In this document: piece by piece, positions 24,747-32,978 of the stretch
How the letters are laid out: every line of letters begins with the position of its first letter
How positions within the stretch are numbered: position 1 is the first letter of the stretch
NCBI GenBank assembly: GCA_016716005.1
Contig: JADJXE010000001.1
Coordinates: forward strand, 385,001-449,000
Length of the DNA stretch: 64,000 nucleotides
Source of the DNA: Acidimicrobiales bacterium
Lineage (GTDB): Bacteria > Actinomycetota > Acidimicrobiia > Acidimicrobiales > JADJXE01
Direction of reading: 5' to 3'
Notes under the pieces: generated by a model
Database searches by the model: none
The model's input: the letters and a program-made list of their open reading frames with translations, nothing else
What the model was told of the DNA's origin: nothing
Program-made: the position numbers and the translations under genes

Positions 24747-25294
24747 GACAGCTCGACGGCACCGGCCTCAAGCGCCTGCATCGCGGGTGGCGCCAGCGCA
24801 CCCACGGCCGCCTGGCCCTGCTGCTCGACGGCGTGCAGACGCCGGTCAACGTCGGCTCCATCGTGCGCACCGCCGCCGCACTCCGCGTGGAGCGCCTGTG
24901 GCTCACGGGCACCACCCCGGCCCCCGATGCCCCGGGGGCCCGCAAGACCGCCCTGGGCACCGAGCGGTACCTGCAGTGGACGACCGCCGGCTCGGCCGAG
25001 GAGGCCATGGCTGCCGCCCGTCGGGCGGGGTTCCTCGTGGTGGCCCTGGAGCTCGCCGACGGGGCCGTCCCCCTGCACGAGCTCCCGTTGCCGAACGCGG
25101 TGTGCCTGGCCGTGGGGCACGAGGACCACGGCCTGTCGGCCGGGGCGCTCCGTGCCGCCGACGCGGTCGCGTACCTGCCCCAGCTCGGTCGGGTCGGGTC
25201 GCTCAACGTCGCCGTGGCCGCCTCCATCGCCCTCTACGAGGTCCGCCGCCGCGAGTGGGCCGGCCAGCCCAGTGATCCGGGCGATCCGGGCTAG
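24743..25294 (+). CDS. TrmH-family tRNA/rRNA 2'-O-methyltransferase
   Basis: 183 residues, single SpoU knot domain without the extra N-terminal domain of the enzyme at 13.5 kb. Motifs: LLDGVQTPVNVGSIVRTAAAL, CLAVGHEDHGLS and LPQLGRVGSLNVAVAASIALYE. The N-terminus (GLKRLHRGWRQRTHGRLALL) resembles tRNA Gm18-type enzymes. It is coupled to the RsmC-like gene by an ATGA overlap and ends in a CTAG that also gives the stop of the convergent priA. The substrate is inferred only at family level. Confidence 0.87.
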   Translation: MRQLDGTGLKRLHRGWRQRTHGRLALLLDGVQTPVNVGSIVRTAAALRVERLWLTGTTPAPDAPGARKTALGTERYLQWTTAGSAEEAMAAARRAGFLVVALELADGAVPLHELPLPNAVCLAVGHEDHGLSAGALRAADAVAYLPQLGRVGSLNVAVAASIALYEVRRREWAGQPSDPGDPG

Positions 25295-27021
25295 AGCCGC
25301 GGCGGGTCGACCTCGACCCGCAGGCGCCCCGGCGGCCGCGGCACGGCCGCCAGGGCGTCGCACAGCCCGGCGTGACCGGGCGCCCGCACGAGGTACCGCC
25401 CCTCGTCCGGGCCGAGCACCTCCACGGCGCCACCTTCCCGGAGCGCCTCGGCGTAGCCGGCGGCGACGGGACCCGACACGAGGGCCACCGCGGTGGCCGG
25501 GGGGAGACCCAGGGCGGCCCGGCGCGCGGCCTCGACCGCGGCGACCCGGCCGGGGTCGGCGTGGACGACGGCCTCCACGACCTCGTGGCGCGGCAGGCGG
25601 GTCTGGAGCACCAGCCGGCCGCCTCCCGCTCGACCGCCGACCAGGCGGGCCGCACGGGCCAGGAGCGCCAGGGCCTGCTCGGCGGCGCGCACGCGCGGCG
25701 CGAGCAGCTCCTGGTCGAGGTCGAGGAACACCACGACGTCGGCCCGGTCGACCCGGTGCAGCACCGCCTCGGTGCCGACGATCAGCCGGGCGTCGGGGAG
25801 CACCTCGTCGGCCCCGGCCCTGGCGGTGACCTCGACGACGGGCGCACCGGCGAGCGCCTCGAGCTCGTCGCGCACCCTGGCCGTGCCCAGCCGCAGCGCC
25901 TTCAGCCGCCCACCACCGCATGCCGTGCACACCAGCGGCCGCTCCTCGCCGCAGCGGCGGCAGCGCAGCCGGTCGTCCACCTGCGCCACCGCGGCGGCGC
26001 ACCGCTCGCAGCGCACGAGGGCCCGGCAGGTCGAGCAGGCCAGGAGGCGGGCCCGCCCGGTGCGGTTGAGGACGCAGACCACCCGCGCCCCGCTCCGCAG
26101 CAGCTCCACGGTCCGCGCCGGGTACAGCCCGGCGCGGACCGGATCGTCGCGGCTGCGGTCGAGCACCTCGGTGATCGGCCAGCCGGCCCGCTCCTCGGCG
26201 CGGCTCGGCGTCACCAGCCGGCCCCAGGCCAGCGCCTCCAGCGACGGGCAGGGCGACACCAGCACACAGGGCACGCCGGCCCGGCGGGCCCGCTCGGCGG
26301 CGACGTCGCGCGCGTGCCAGGTGGGGGCCCGCTCCTCCTGTAGGGCCTCGTCGTGCTCGTCGAGGACGACGACGGCCGACAGCTCGGGCACCGGCGCCCA
26401 GGCCGCGGCCCGAGCACCCACCGCGACCGCACCCGCGGCTGCCGTCGCCCAGTCGCGCGGCAGCAGGGCCACGGGGACGCCCGCCCGGCGAAGGCGCACG
26501 GCCACCGCCCGGGCGGCCGCCGTGGACGGGGTGACCACGAGGGCGTCGCCCCCGGCGGCTGCGGCCGCCACGACCGGGAACGGGTCGGCCGCCGGCGGGA
26601 GGCGGAGCACCGTGCGCGGGGTCCGCAGGGCCTCCGCGGCCAGCGCGTCGGGCACGGCCGCCGCCACCGGGCCGGCTCGGACCGGCCGGGGCGGCAGCCG
26701 GGGCACGGCGACCGGGGGCGAGGCGGTGGCGAGCAGCGAGCGGCGGGCGCCGGCCCACCGCCACGCCGCCCACCCCGCCAGGGCCACCACCCCGACGGGC
26801 GGACCGGCACCCCGCACCTTGGCCACGGGACGCAGGGTGACGCCGGCCGGGGGCTCGACGTCGAGCGCGGTCACCCACCCGCCCACCGGGCGGCCGTGCA
26901 GGGGCACCCGCACCTCGGCCCCGACGCGCACCTGGTCCCCGAGGGCCTCGGGGACCAGGTAGTCGAACTCCCGGTCGATGCCGGGCACGTCGGGCAGGAC
27001 CCGCACGACCCTCGGGCCCAC
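25291..27021 (-). CDS. priA: Primosomal protein N' (PriA), helicase-degenerate
   Basis: Replication restart factor, 576 residues. The N-terminal 3'-DNA-binding domain is recognisable (RVVRVLPDVPGIDREFDYLVPEAL). In the helicase part the Walker A lysine loop (GSGKT) is missing, while the Walker B region survives as LDEHDEALQEERAPTWHARDV. The eight zinc-binding cysteines are intact (CSTCRALVRCERCAA, CRRCGEERPLVCTACG), as is IVGTEAVLHR. Actinobacterial PriA is known to be degenerate in this way, so it likely loads the restart machinery without unwinding. The start is uncertain: GTG 27021 or 27006, neither with a clear ribosome binding site. Confidence 0.88.
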   Translation of the reverse strand: MGPRVVRVLPDVPGIDREFDYLVPEALGDQVRVGAEVRVPLHGRPVGGWVTALDVEPPAGVTLRPVAKVRGAGPPVGVVALAGWAAWRWAGARRSLLATASPPVAVPRLPPRPVRAGPVAAAVPDALAAEALRTPRTVLRLPPAADPFPVVAAAAAGGDALVVTPSTAAARAVAVRLRRAGVPVALLPRDWATAAAGAVAVGARAAAWAPVPELSAVVVLDEHDEALQEERAPTWHARDVAAERARRAGVPCVLVSPCPSLEALAWGRLVTPSRAEERAGWPITEVLDRSRDDPVRAGLYPARTVELLRSGARVVCVLNRTGRARLLACSTCRALVRCERCAAAVAQVDDRLRCRRCGEERPLVCTACGGGRLKALRLGTARVRDELEALAGAPVVEVTARAGADEVLPDARLIVGTEAVLHRVDRADVVVFLDLDQELLAPRVRAAEQALALLARAARLVGGRAGGGRLVLQTRLPRHEVVEAVVHADPGRVAAVEAARRAALGLPPATAVALVSGPVAAGYAEALREGGAVEVLGPDEGRYLVRAPGHAGLCDALAAVPRPPGRLRVEVDPPRL

Positions 27022-27059
27022 GGGCGCCGGCCCGGCCGGGAGGGAGGGTCCGCCCGGCC

Positions 27060-28253
27060 TCAGAGCCCGAGGGCGGACGTCACGTCGGCCAGCTTCGACG
27101 TGTGCTCCCACGTGAAGTCGGCCTCGCCCCGGCCGAAGTGGCCGTATGCGGCCGTCCGCCGGTAGATCGGACGGCGCAGGTCGAGGTCGCGGATGATGGC
27201 CGCCGGGCGGAGGTCGAACACCTCCTGCACGGCCTGCGCGATCCTGGCCGGGTCGACCTCCTCGGTGCCGAAGGTCTCGACCATCACCGAGACCGGCCGG
27301 GCCACCCCGATGGCGTACGCGACCTGGATCTCGCACCGGCGGGCGGCGCCGGCGGCCACCACGTGCTTGGCCACCCAGCGGGCCGCGTAGGCGGCCGACC
27401 GGTCGACCTTCGACGGGTCCTTCCCGGAGAAGGCCCCCCCGCCGTGGCGGGCGGCCCCACCGTAGGTGTCGACGATGATCTTGCGACCGGTGAGCCCCGT
27501 GTCGGCGTGCGGCCCGCCGATCTCGAACGTGCCCGTGGGGTTGACCAGCATGTCGAACTGGTCGTCGGCGAAGGCCGCCGGGAGCAGCGGCATCACGACG
27601 TGCTCGACGAGATCGGGCTTGATGAGGGTCTCCGGATCGAGACCCGGCTGGTGCTGGGTCGAGATCAGCACGGTGCGCAGCCGGATCGGCCGGCCGTCCT
27701 CGTAGTCGACGGTCACCTGGGTCTTGCCGTCGGGCCGCAGGTACGGCAGCACGCCCGCCTTGCGAACCTCGGCCATGCGGTGGGCGAGCCGGTGCGCCAG
27801 CCAGATCGGCAGGGGCATGAGGTCGTCGGTCTCGTCGCAGGCGTAGCCGAACATCATCCCCTGGTCGCCGGCGCCCTGGGCGTCGAGCAGATCCTCGTCG
27901 CTCTTGCCGGCGCGCACCTCGAACGCGGTGTCGACGCCCTGGGCGATGTTCGGCGACTGCGGGTCGATCGACACCATCACGCCGCAGGTGTTGCCGTCGA
28001 ACCCGTAGGACTCCCGGTCGTACCCGATGCCCCGGATCGTCTCCCGCACGATCGTCGGGATGTCGACGTAGGCCTCGGTGGTGACCTCGCCGGCGACGAT
28101 CGCCAGGCCGGTGGTGAGCAGGGTCTCGCAGGCGACCCGGCCGTTGGGGTCGGCGGCGAGGATCGCGTCGAGCACGGCATCGGAGATCTGGTCGGCCATC
28201 TTGTCGGGATGGCCCTCGGTGACCGACTCCGAGGTGAAGGTCCAGCGGGTCAC
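27060..28253 (-). CDS. metK: S-adenosylmethionine synthetase
   Basis: Makes SAM from methionine and ATP. 397 residues, three-domain fold. Motifs: TSESVTEGHPDKMADQISDAV (ATP and metal), GAGDQGMMFGYACDET (signature 1) and GGGAFSGKDPSKVDRSAAYAAR (signature 2 and catalytic region). GTG at 28253 overlaps the coaBC stop (GTGA). It is in the conserved actinobacterial order rpoZ-coaBC-metK-priA and supplies the cofactor for the several methyltransferases nearby. Confidence 0.97.
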   Translation of the reverse strand: MTRWTFTSESVTEGHPDKMADQISDAVLDAILAADPNGRVACETLLTTGLAIVAGEVTTEAYVDIPTIVRETIRGIGYDRESYGFDGNTCGVMVSIDPQSPNIAQGVDTAFEVRAGKSDEDLLDAQGAGDQGMMFGYACDETDDLMPLPIWLAHRLAHRMAEVRKAGVLPYLRPDGKTQVTVDYEDGRPIRLRTVLISTQHQPGLDPETLIKPDLVEHVVMPLLPAAFADDQFDMLVNPTGTFEIGGPHADTGLTGRKIIVDTYGGAARHGGGAFSGKDPSKVDRSAAYAARWVAKHVVAAGAARRCEIQVAYAIGVARPVSVMVETFGTEEVDPARIAQAVQEVFDLRPAAIIRDLDLRRPIYRRTAAYGHFGRGEADFTWEHTSKLADVTSALGL

Positions 28254-29542
28254 GTGTCGCTCCTGTTCTGGGGTACGGCCGGCGCGGGGGCGGCGGGGTC
28301 GATGGGTGCGGTGGCCTGACCGCCCGTGCGGGCCCGGGTCGCGACGACGGCGTCGAGCACCGCTCGGGCCACCTCGCGCTTGTCGCGCAGGGGCACGTGA
28401 TGCTCGACGCCGTCGGCCGCGAGGATCAGCACCTCGTTGGTGTCGTGCTCGAAGCCGGCGGCCGGGGCCGACACGTCGTTGACCACGACCAGGTCGATGC
28501 CCTTGCGGCGCAGCTTGTCGAGGGCGTTGGCGCGGGGATCGGTGGTCTCGGCCGCGAACCCGACGAGCGTCTGGCCGGGCCGGCGATCACGGCCGAGGGC
28601 CGCGAGGACGTCGGTGGTGGGCTCCAGGACGATCTCGGGCGGGCCGTCCGCCTTCTTGAGCTTCGTGTCGGCCACCGCCTTCGGGCGGAAGTCGGCCACC
28701 GCGGCCGCCATCAGCACCACGTCGGCGCGCCCCGATCGGCTCAGCACCGCCGCCTCCATCTCGGCGGCCGTGTCGACCCGCACCACCTCGACGCCGGCGC
28801 GCACCGGCCGGTCGACGGTGGTGACCAGGGTGACGGCGGCAGCCCGTGCCGACGCCTCGTCGGCCAGGGCGTGACCCTGCTTCCCCGACGAGCGGTTCGT
28901 GATCATCCGGACCGGATCGATCGGCTCTCGGGTTCCCCCGGCGGTCACGAGCACCCGGAGCCCGGCCAGGTCGGGAGGGGTGAGGGCACGCTCGACGGCG
29001 GCGAGGATCACGGCGGGGTCGGCCAGGCGCCCGGCGCCCACGTCACCGCCCGCCAGCCGCCCGGCTTCGGGATCGACGATGCGAACGCCCCGCCGTCGCA
29101 GCACCGCCAGGTTCTCCTGCACCGCCGGGTGCTCCCACATCTCGGTGTGCATCGCCGGGCAGACCACGACGGGCGCGCGCGTGGCGAGCAGCGTGGCCGT
29201 CAGCAGGTCGTCGGAGATGCCGGCCGCGTACGAGCCGACGAGCCGCGCCGTGGCCGGGGCCACGACGACCACGTCGGCGGCCTGGCCGAGGTGGGTGTGC
29301 GGGATGGGGTCGGCGTCGTCCCAGAGCGAGCTCTTCACCGGCTCCGACGCGAGGGCCGAGAAGGTGGTGGGGCCGACGAAGCGACCGGCGTCGGCCGTGA
29401 GCACGGGCACCACGTGGGCGCCGGCGTCGACCAGCCGCCGGCACAGCTCGACCGCCTTGTAGGCCGCGATGCCGCCGGTGACCCCGAGCACCACGCGGCG
29501 CCCGGCCAGCACGCCATGCCCCTTCGCCCGCTCGTCCGCCAT
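28250..29542 (-). CDS. coaBC: Bifunctional phosphopantothenoylcysteine decarboxylase/synthetase
   Basis: Two steps of coenzyme A synthesis. 430 residues. The CoaC flavoprotein half (about 12-185) begins RRVVLGVTGGIAAYKAVELCR and has the active-site CPAMHTEMW (family PAMNxxM); the CoaB half (190-400) has VTAGGTREPIDPVRMITNRSSGKQG and the KLKK loop. A proline/alanine-rich tail of 20 residues ends it. It starts 10 bases after the rpoZ stop and overlaps metK by 4 bases. Confidence 0.95.
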   Translation of the reverse strand: MADERAKGHGVLAGRRVVLGVTGGIAAYKAVELCRRLVDAGAHVVPVLTADAGRFVGPTTFSALASEPVKSSLWDDADPIPHTHLGQAADVVVVAPATARLVGSYAAGISDDLLTATLLATRAPVVVCPAMHTEMWEHPAVQENLAVLRRRGVRIVDPEAGRLAGGDVGAGRLADPAVILAAVERALTPPDLAGLRVLVTAGGTREPIDPVRMITNRSSGKQGHALADEASARAAAVTLVTTVDRPVRAGVEVVRVDTAAEMEAAVLSRSGRADVVLMAAAVADFRPKAVADTKLKKADGPPEIVLEPTTDVLAALGRDRRPGQTLVGFAAETTDPRANALDKLRRKGIDLVVVNDVSAPAAGFEHDTNEVLILAADGVEHHVPLRDKREVARAVLDAVVATRARTGGQATAPIDPAAPAPAVPQNRSDT

Positions 29543-29552
29543 CGAGAGGAGC

Positions 29553-29864
29553 TCAGCCGGCGGAGCCGGCCTCGCCCTCGGCGCCCTCGTCGTCGCCGTC
29601 GGCGGCGCCCGGCTCCTGGCGCACGAACACGATCTTGTCGGCCGCGATCTCCTCGAACGCGATCGAGAGGGGCTTGCGGGCCACCGACGTCACCTGCGGC
29701 GGGATCACCGTGCCGAGGCCCTCACCCAGCTGGTTGAAGTAGACGTTGATCTGGCGGGCCCTGCGGGCCGCCAACGTGACGAGGCTGAACTTGGAGTCGA
29801 CCCGGTGGAGGAGCTCCTCGATCGGGGGGTTCACCATCGTCTCGTAGCGCCGGGGCTGCTGCAT
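29553..29864 (-). CDS. rpoZ: RNA polymerase omega subunit
   Basis: 103 residues. VNPPIEELLHRVDSKFSLVTLAARRARQIN is the conserved region that clamps the beta-prime C-terminus; ARKPLSIAFEEIAADKIVF follows and the tail is acidic (DGDDEGAEGEAG). The ATG at 29864 has a GGAGA site 5 bases upstream; an in-frame ATG at 29897 lacks one. A TAGCGT hexamer at 29896-29901 could serve as its own promoter besides read-through from gmk. Confidence 0.93.
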   Translation of the reverse strand: MQQPRRYETMVNPPIEELLHRVDSKFSLVTLAARRARQINVYFNQLGEGLGTVIPPQVTSVARKPLSIAFEEIAADKIVFVRQEPGAADGDDEGAEGEAGSAG

Positions 29865-29895
29865 CTGGTCTCCGTGGAGAGGGCTCGGACCTGCC

Positions 29896-29901
29896 ACGCT
29901 A
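29896..29901 (-). promoter_or_regulatory. Candidate -10 hexamer of rpoZ
   Basis: TAGCGT, 31 bases before the rpoZ ATG, leaving a short leader with the GGAGA site. A perfect 10-base palindrome lies about 20 bases further upstream. Confidence 0.35.
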
Positions 29902-29921
29902 CCAGCCGCAGGTCACCGGAC

Positions 29922-29931
29922 CCAACGTTGG
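29922..29931. repeat. Palindrome CCAACGTTGG between gmk and rpoZ
   Basis: Perfect 10-base palindrome 4 bases beyond the gmk coding end and upstream of the candidate rpoZ promoter. Could be an operator; too short for an intrinsic terminator and without a T-run. Confidence 0.35.
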
Positions 29932-29935
29932 ACCG

Positions 29936-30493
29936 TCAGCGCCGGGCGGCCCGCTCGGCCTCGATGATCGCCTGCAGCGCCGCCACCGCCCGCTCCACGT
30001 CGTCGTTGACGACCACGTGCGAGGCGAGCCGGCGCCCCTCGGCCTCCTCGTCCTCCGCGATGCGGAGCCGCTCGGCCGCGGCGTCGGCCCGGTCGCCGCG
30101 ACCCTCGAGCCGGCGGGCCTGCTCCTCCCGTGAAGGGGCGACCACCAGCACCACCAGCGCGTCCGGCTCCTGGGCGAGCACCTGGCCGGCCCCCTGGACG
30201 TCGATCTCGAGCAGCACGTCGCGGCCCGGTGGGGCCTCCGGCACGGGCGTGCCGTACAGGTTGCCCAGGAACTCGGCCCACTCGAGGAACCCGCCTGCGG
30301 CGATGCGCGCCTCGAAGGCCGCTCGGTCGACGAAGGCGTAGGCGTCGGCCGCCTCCCCGGGCCGCCGGGGGCGCGTCGTCCACGACCGGCTCAGCCACAG
30401 CCGGGGATCGCGCTCCACCAGCCCGGCGACCAGCGTCCCCTTGCCGACGCCGCCGGCGCCGCTGACGACGACGATCAGGGGCCGGCCCGCGAT
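29936..30493 (-). CDS. gmk: Guanylate kinase with a non-canonical start
   Basis: Converts GMP to GDP. 185 residues from the ATC at 30493. Motifs: P-loop SGAGGVGKGTLV (usual GPSGVGKST), LSRSWTTRPRRPGE (GMP binding, usual SVSATTRxPRPGE), FLEWAEFLGNLYGTP and DVLLEIDVQGAGQV. No ATG, GTG or TTG lies between the P-loop and the end of mihF. The ATC shares a base with the mihF stop (TGATC), the same geometry as the TGATG couplings elsewhere in the window; CTG at 30496 is the alternative. Starting at the first standard codon (GTG 30418) would delete the P-loop. Confidence 0.9.
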   Translation of the reverse strand: MAGRPLIVVVSGAGGVGKGTLVAGLVERDPRLWLSRSWTTRPRRPGEAADAYAFVDRAAFEARIAAGGFLEWAEFLGNLYGTPVPEAPPGRDVLLEIDVQGAGQVLAQEPDALVVLVVAPSREEQARRLEGRGDRADAAAERLRIAEDEEAEGRRLASHVVVNDDVERAVAALQAIIEAERAARR

Positions 30494-30807
30494 CAGGGGA
30501 ACGTCTGCAGCAACGCCTCGCGCTGCTGCGAGCCGAGGCCCCGCACCCGCCGGGACTCGGCGATCCCGATCTCCTCCATGAGGCGCCGGGCCTTCACCTT
30601 GCCCACGCCGGGCAGCGACTCGAGGACCGCCAGGACCTTCATCTTGCCGATGACGTCGTCGGTCTCGCCGGCGTCGAGCAGCTCCCGCAGGCTGAGGGAG
30701 CCCATCTTGAGCCGCTCCTTCAGCTCGGCCCGAGCGCGTCGGGCCGCGGCCGCCTTCTCCAGCGCCGCGGCGCGCTGCTCCGGGGACAGGGACGGAGGAT
30801 TCGCCAT
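30493..30807 (-). CDS. mihF: Integration host factor, actinobacterial type
   Basis: Essential nucleoid-associated protein found in actinobacteria, unrelated to E. coli IHF. 104 residues: an N-terminal basic helix (SPEQRAAALEKAAAARRARAELKERLK) and a helix-two-turns-helix DNA-binding unit (LESLPGVGKVKARRLMEEIGI, RRVRGLGSQQREALLQTF). It bends DNA and has been linked to recombination. ATG at 30807 is preferred to 30816 by comparison with the mycobacterial protein (MALPQLTDEQRAAALEKA) and because TAGGGT ends 7 bases before it. Its stop overlaps the apparent gmk start. Confidence 0.95.
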   Translation of the reverse strand: MANPPSLSPEQRAAALEKAAAARRARAELKERLKMGSLSLRELLDAGETDDVIGKMKVLAVLESLPGVGKVKARRLMEEIGIAESRRVRGLGSQQREALLQTFP

Positions 30808-30814
30808 GGCGGGC

Positions 30815-30820
30815 ACCCTA
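30815..30820 (-). promoter_or_regulatory. Candidate -10 hexamer of mihF-gmk
   Basis: TAGGGT, 7 bases before the mihF ATG, with no ribosome binding site between them. It lies in the 86-base gap shared with the divergent GGDEF/EAL gene. Confidence 0.5.
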
Positions 30821-30893
30821 GCGTCCCTGCCGCCCCCCGGATCGCCCCACGGGGGCCGATACCCAGTCGAGGGCGACCTGCCAGACTGACGGG

Positions 30894-32969
30894 GTGAGCG
30901 ACTCGCCGGCTCGGGCGCCCGACGTGGCGCGCCTCCTCGACGCGGCGCCGGTCGCGCTGGGCTCGCTCGATGGCGACGGTCGCCTCCGCACGGCCAACGC
31001 CGCCCTGGCCGCGCTGCTCGGGCGCCCCGTGGCCGAGCTGCTCGGACGCCGGGTCGCCGAGCTCGCCCCCCCGCTCGGCGAGCCGGGCAGCTGGACGAGC
31101 GCGCTGGCGTCGGCCCTGCGCGGGCGGCCGAGCACCGTCCGCGTGGCGCTGGGCAATCACCGTGCGGCCGAGGTCCGGCTCGCCCCGGCGGCGGGCGACC
31201 AGATCGCGCTGGCCGCCCTCGACCTGGCCGAGCGTCAGCGGGCCGAGCGGTCCCTGGCCCGGCGCGCCGCCGACCTGGAGGAGGTCGAGGCCCTCACCCA
31301 CCTCGGCTCCTGGTACCGCGACGAGGCCGGCGGCCAGCTGGTCTGGTCGGCGGAGATGTCGCGCCTCTACGGGCTGAGCGACGGCACGCGCCCCACCATG
31401 GCGATCCTGCTCGAGCGCCTCCCGGCCGAGGACGCCCGCCGCCTGTTCGACGCGCATCGCGAGCTGGTCGCCCACGGCACGCCGTTCCGGTTCGCTCACC
31501 GCGTCGTGCGGCCGGACGGCTCCGTCCGGCACGCCCGCTCGCACGGCGAGCCGGTCGTCGACGCGAACGGCCGGCTCCTCGCGGTGCGGGGCACCACCCT
31601 CGACGTCACCGAGCTCGTCGAGCTCCAGGACGCGCTGCACGCCACCACGGCCGAGCTGGCCGAGGCCAGGCTGCGCGATCCGCTCACCGGCCTGGCCAAC
31701 CGGCGCCTGCTCTCCGAGGCGCTGGAGCGGAGCCTGGCCCGGCTGACGCGCCGCGAGGGGGCCGTCGCGATCGTCTTCGTCGACCTCGACGCCTTCAAGG
31801 CCGTGAACGACGCCCTCGGGCACGCCCGGGCCGACGGCGTGCTGGCCGAGATCGCCCAGCGGATCGGTGGCGCGGTCCGGCCGGCCGACCTGGTGGCGCG
31901 GGTGGGGGGAGACGAGTTCGTGGTGCTCCTCGACGACCTCGAGCGCCCCACCACGCCTCTCGACGTGGCCCGGCGGATCCAGCGGGCCCTCTCGGCGCCG
32001 GTCGTCGCCGTCGGCCACGACCTGCGGCTCACGGCCGGCTGCGGCGTCGCGGTGACCCGCCGCCCCGCCACTCGGCCCGACGAGCTGCTCCGGCGGGCGG
32101 ACACCGCCCTCTACCAGGCCAAGCAGACGGGCCCGGGCGGCCTCGAGCTGTTCGACGACACCCTGGAGTCGCAGCTGCACGAGCGCCACGAGCTGGCCAA
32201 GCGTCTCGCCGGTGCCCTCGAGCGGGGCGAGCTGCTGCTGCACTACCAGCCCGAGATCGACCTCCGCACGGGCACCGTCGTGGCGATCGAGGCCCTGGTG
32301 CGGTGGCGCCCCGACGAGGAGCCACCGCTCACCGCCGACGGGTTCGTCGACCTGGCCGACGACATCGGCTGCCTCGCCGACATCGACGCGTGGGTGCTCC
32401 GCGAGGCGTTCGCGCGCGCGGCCGCGTGGTGCCGGACCGGCCAGGGCACCCCGACGCTGCGGGTCAACGTGTCCGGTCGCCTGCTCGGCACCCCCGACGG
32501 GGCGAGCCTGGTCGCCGCCGAGCTGGACGCCGCTGGCCTGGACCCGGCCTCGGTCTGCCTGGAGGTCGACGGCCACACGGCCCCGCGGGCGGGGCCGGCC
32601 GTGCTCGCGGCGCTCGGGCGCCTCCGGGCGCTGGGTGTGGGGATCGCCCTGAGCCGGTTCGACACGGCGCCGGCCACTCTCGACTTCCTGCGCGCCTCGT
32701 CGGTGAGCCAGCTCGTCCTGGACCCGCGCACGGTGCTGGGCCTCGGCGGCGACCCCTTCGACGAGGCCGTGGTCGCCGGCTCGCTGACCTCGGCCCGCGC
32801 CCTCGGGATCGACGTCACGGCCGTCGGCGTCGAACGGCCCGCCCAGCTCGACGCGCTCCGCCGCCTGGGCTGCCACCGCGTGCAGGGCCACCTGCTCGCC
32901 CCGCCGGCTCCCGCCCCGTGGATCGACGATCTCCTCGCCGGGCGGGCGGCGGTCACCGTCCCGCCCTGA
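30894..32969 (+). CDS. PAS-GGDEF-EAL cyclic-di-GMP protein with degenerate EAL
   Basis: 691-residue cytoplasmic signalling protein with no membrane segment. Two PAS-like sensor domains (about 10-115 and 130-245), a GGDEF diguanylate cyclase domain (255-420) with intact GGDEF at 338-342 and the inhibitory RxxD site at 329-332, then an EAL domain (435-680). EAL (466-468), Asn525, Glu557 and Gln664 are kept, but the metal-binding DDFG is replaced by SRFD (587-590), the catalytic Lys by Val608 and the Glu of AEGVE by Val644. So it probably makes, but does not break, cyclic-di-GMP. GTG at 30894; it divides the usual pyrF-mihF neighbourhood on the opposite strand. Confidence 0.9.
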   Translation: MSDSPARAPDVARLLDAAPVALGSLDGDGRLRTANAALAALLGRPVAELLGRRVAELAPPLGEPGSWTSALASALRGRPSTVRVALGNHRAAEVRLAPAAGDQIALAALDLAERQRAERSLARRAADLEEVEALTHLGSWYRDEAGGQLVWSAEMSRLYGLSDGTRPTMAILLERLPAEDARRLFDAHRELVAHGTPFRFAHRVVRPDGSVRHARSHGEPVVDANGRLLAVRGTTLDVTELVELQDALHATTAELAEARLRDPLTGLANRRLLSEALERSLARLTRREGAVAIVFVDLDAFKAVNDALGHARADGVLAEIAQRIGGAVRPADLVARVGGDEFVVLLDDLERPTTPLDVARRIQRALSAPVVAVGHDLRLTAGCGVAVTRRPATRPDELLRRADTALYQAKQTGPGGLELFDDTLESQLHERHELAKRLAGALERGELLLHYQPEIDLRTGTVVAIEALVRWRPDEEPPLTADGFVDLADDIGCLADIDAWVLREAFARAAAWCRTGQGTPTLRVNVSGRLLGTPDGASLVAAELDAAGLDPASVCLEVDGHTAPRAGPAVLAALGRLRALGVGIALSRFDTAPATLDFLRASSVSQLVLDPRTVLGLGGDPFDEAVVAGSLTSARALGIDVTAVGVERPAQLDALRRLGCHRVQGHLLAPPAPAPWIDDLLAGRAAVTVPP

Positions 32970-32978
32970 TCCTCGCAG

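Noticed and set aside
29936..30418. Guanylate kinase starting at GTG 30418 (MERDPRLW)
   Set aside because: This loses the ATP-binding P-loop that is clearly encoded just upstream in the same frame.
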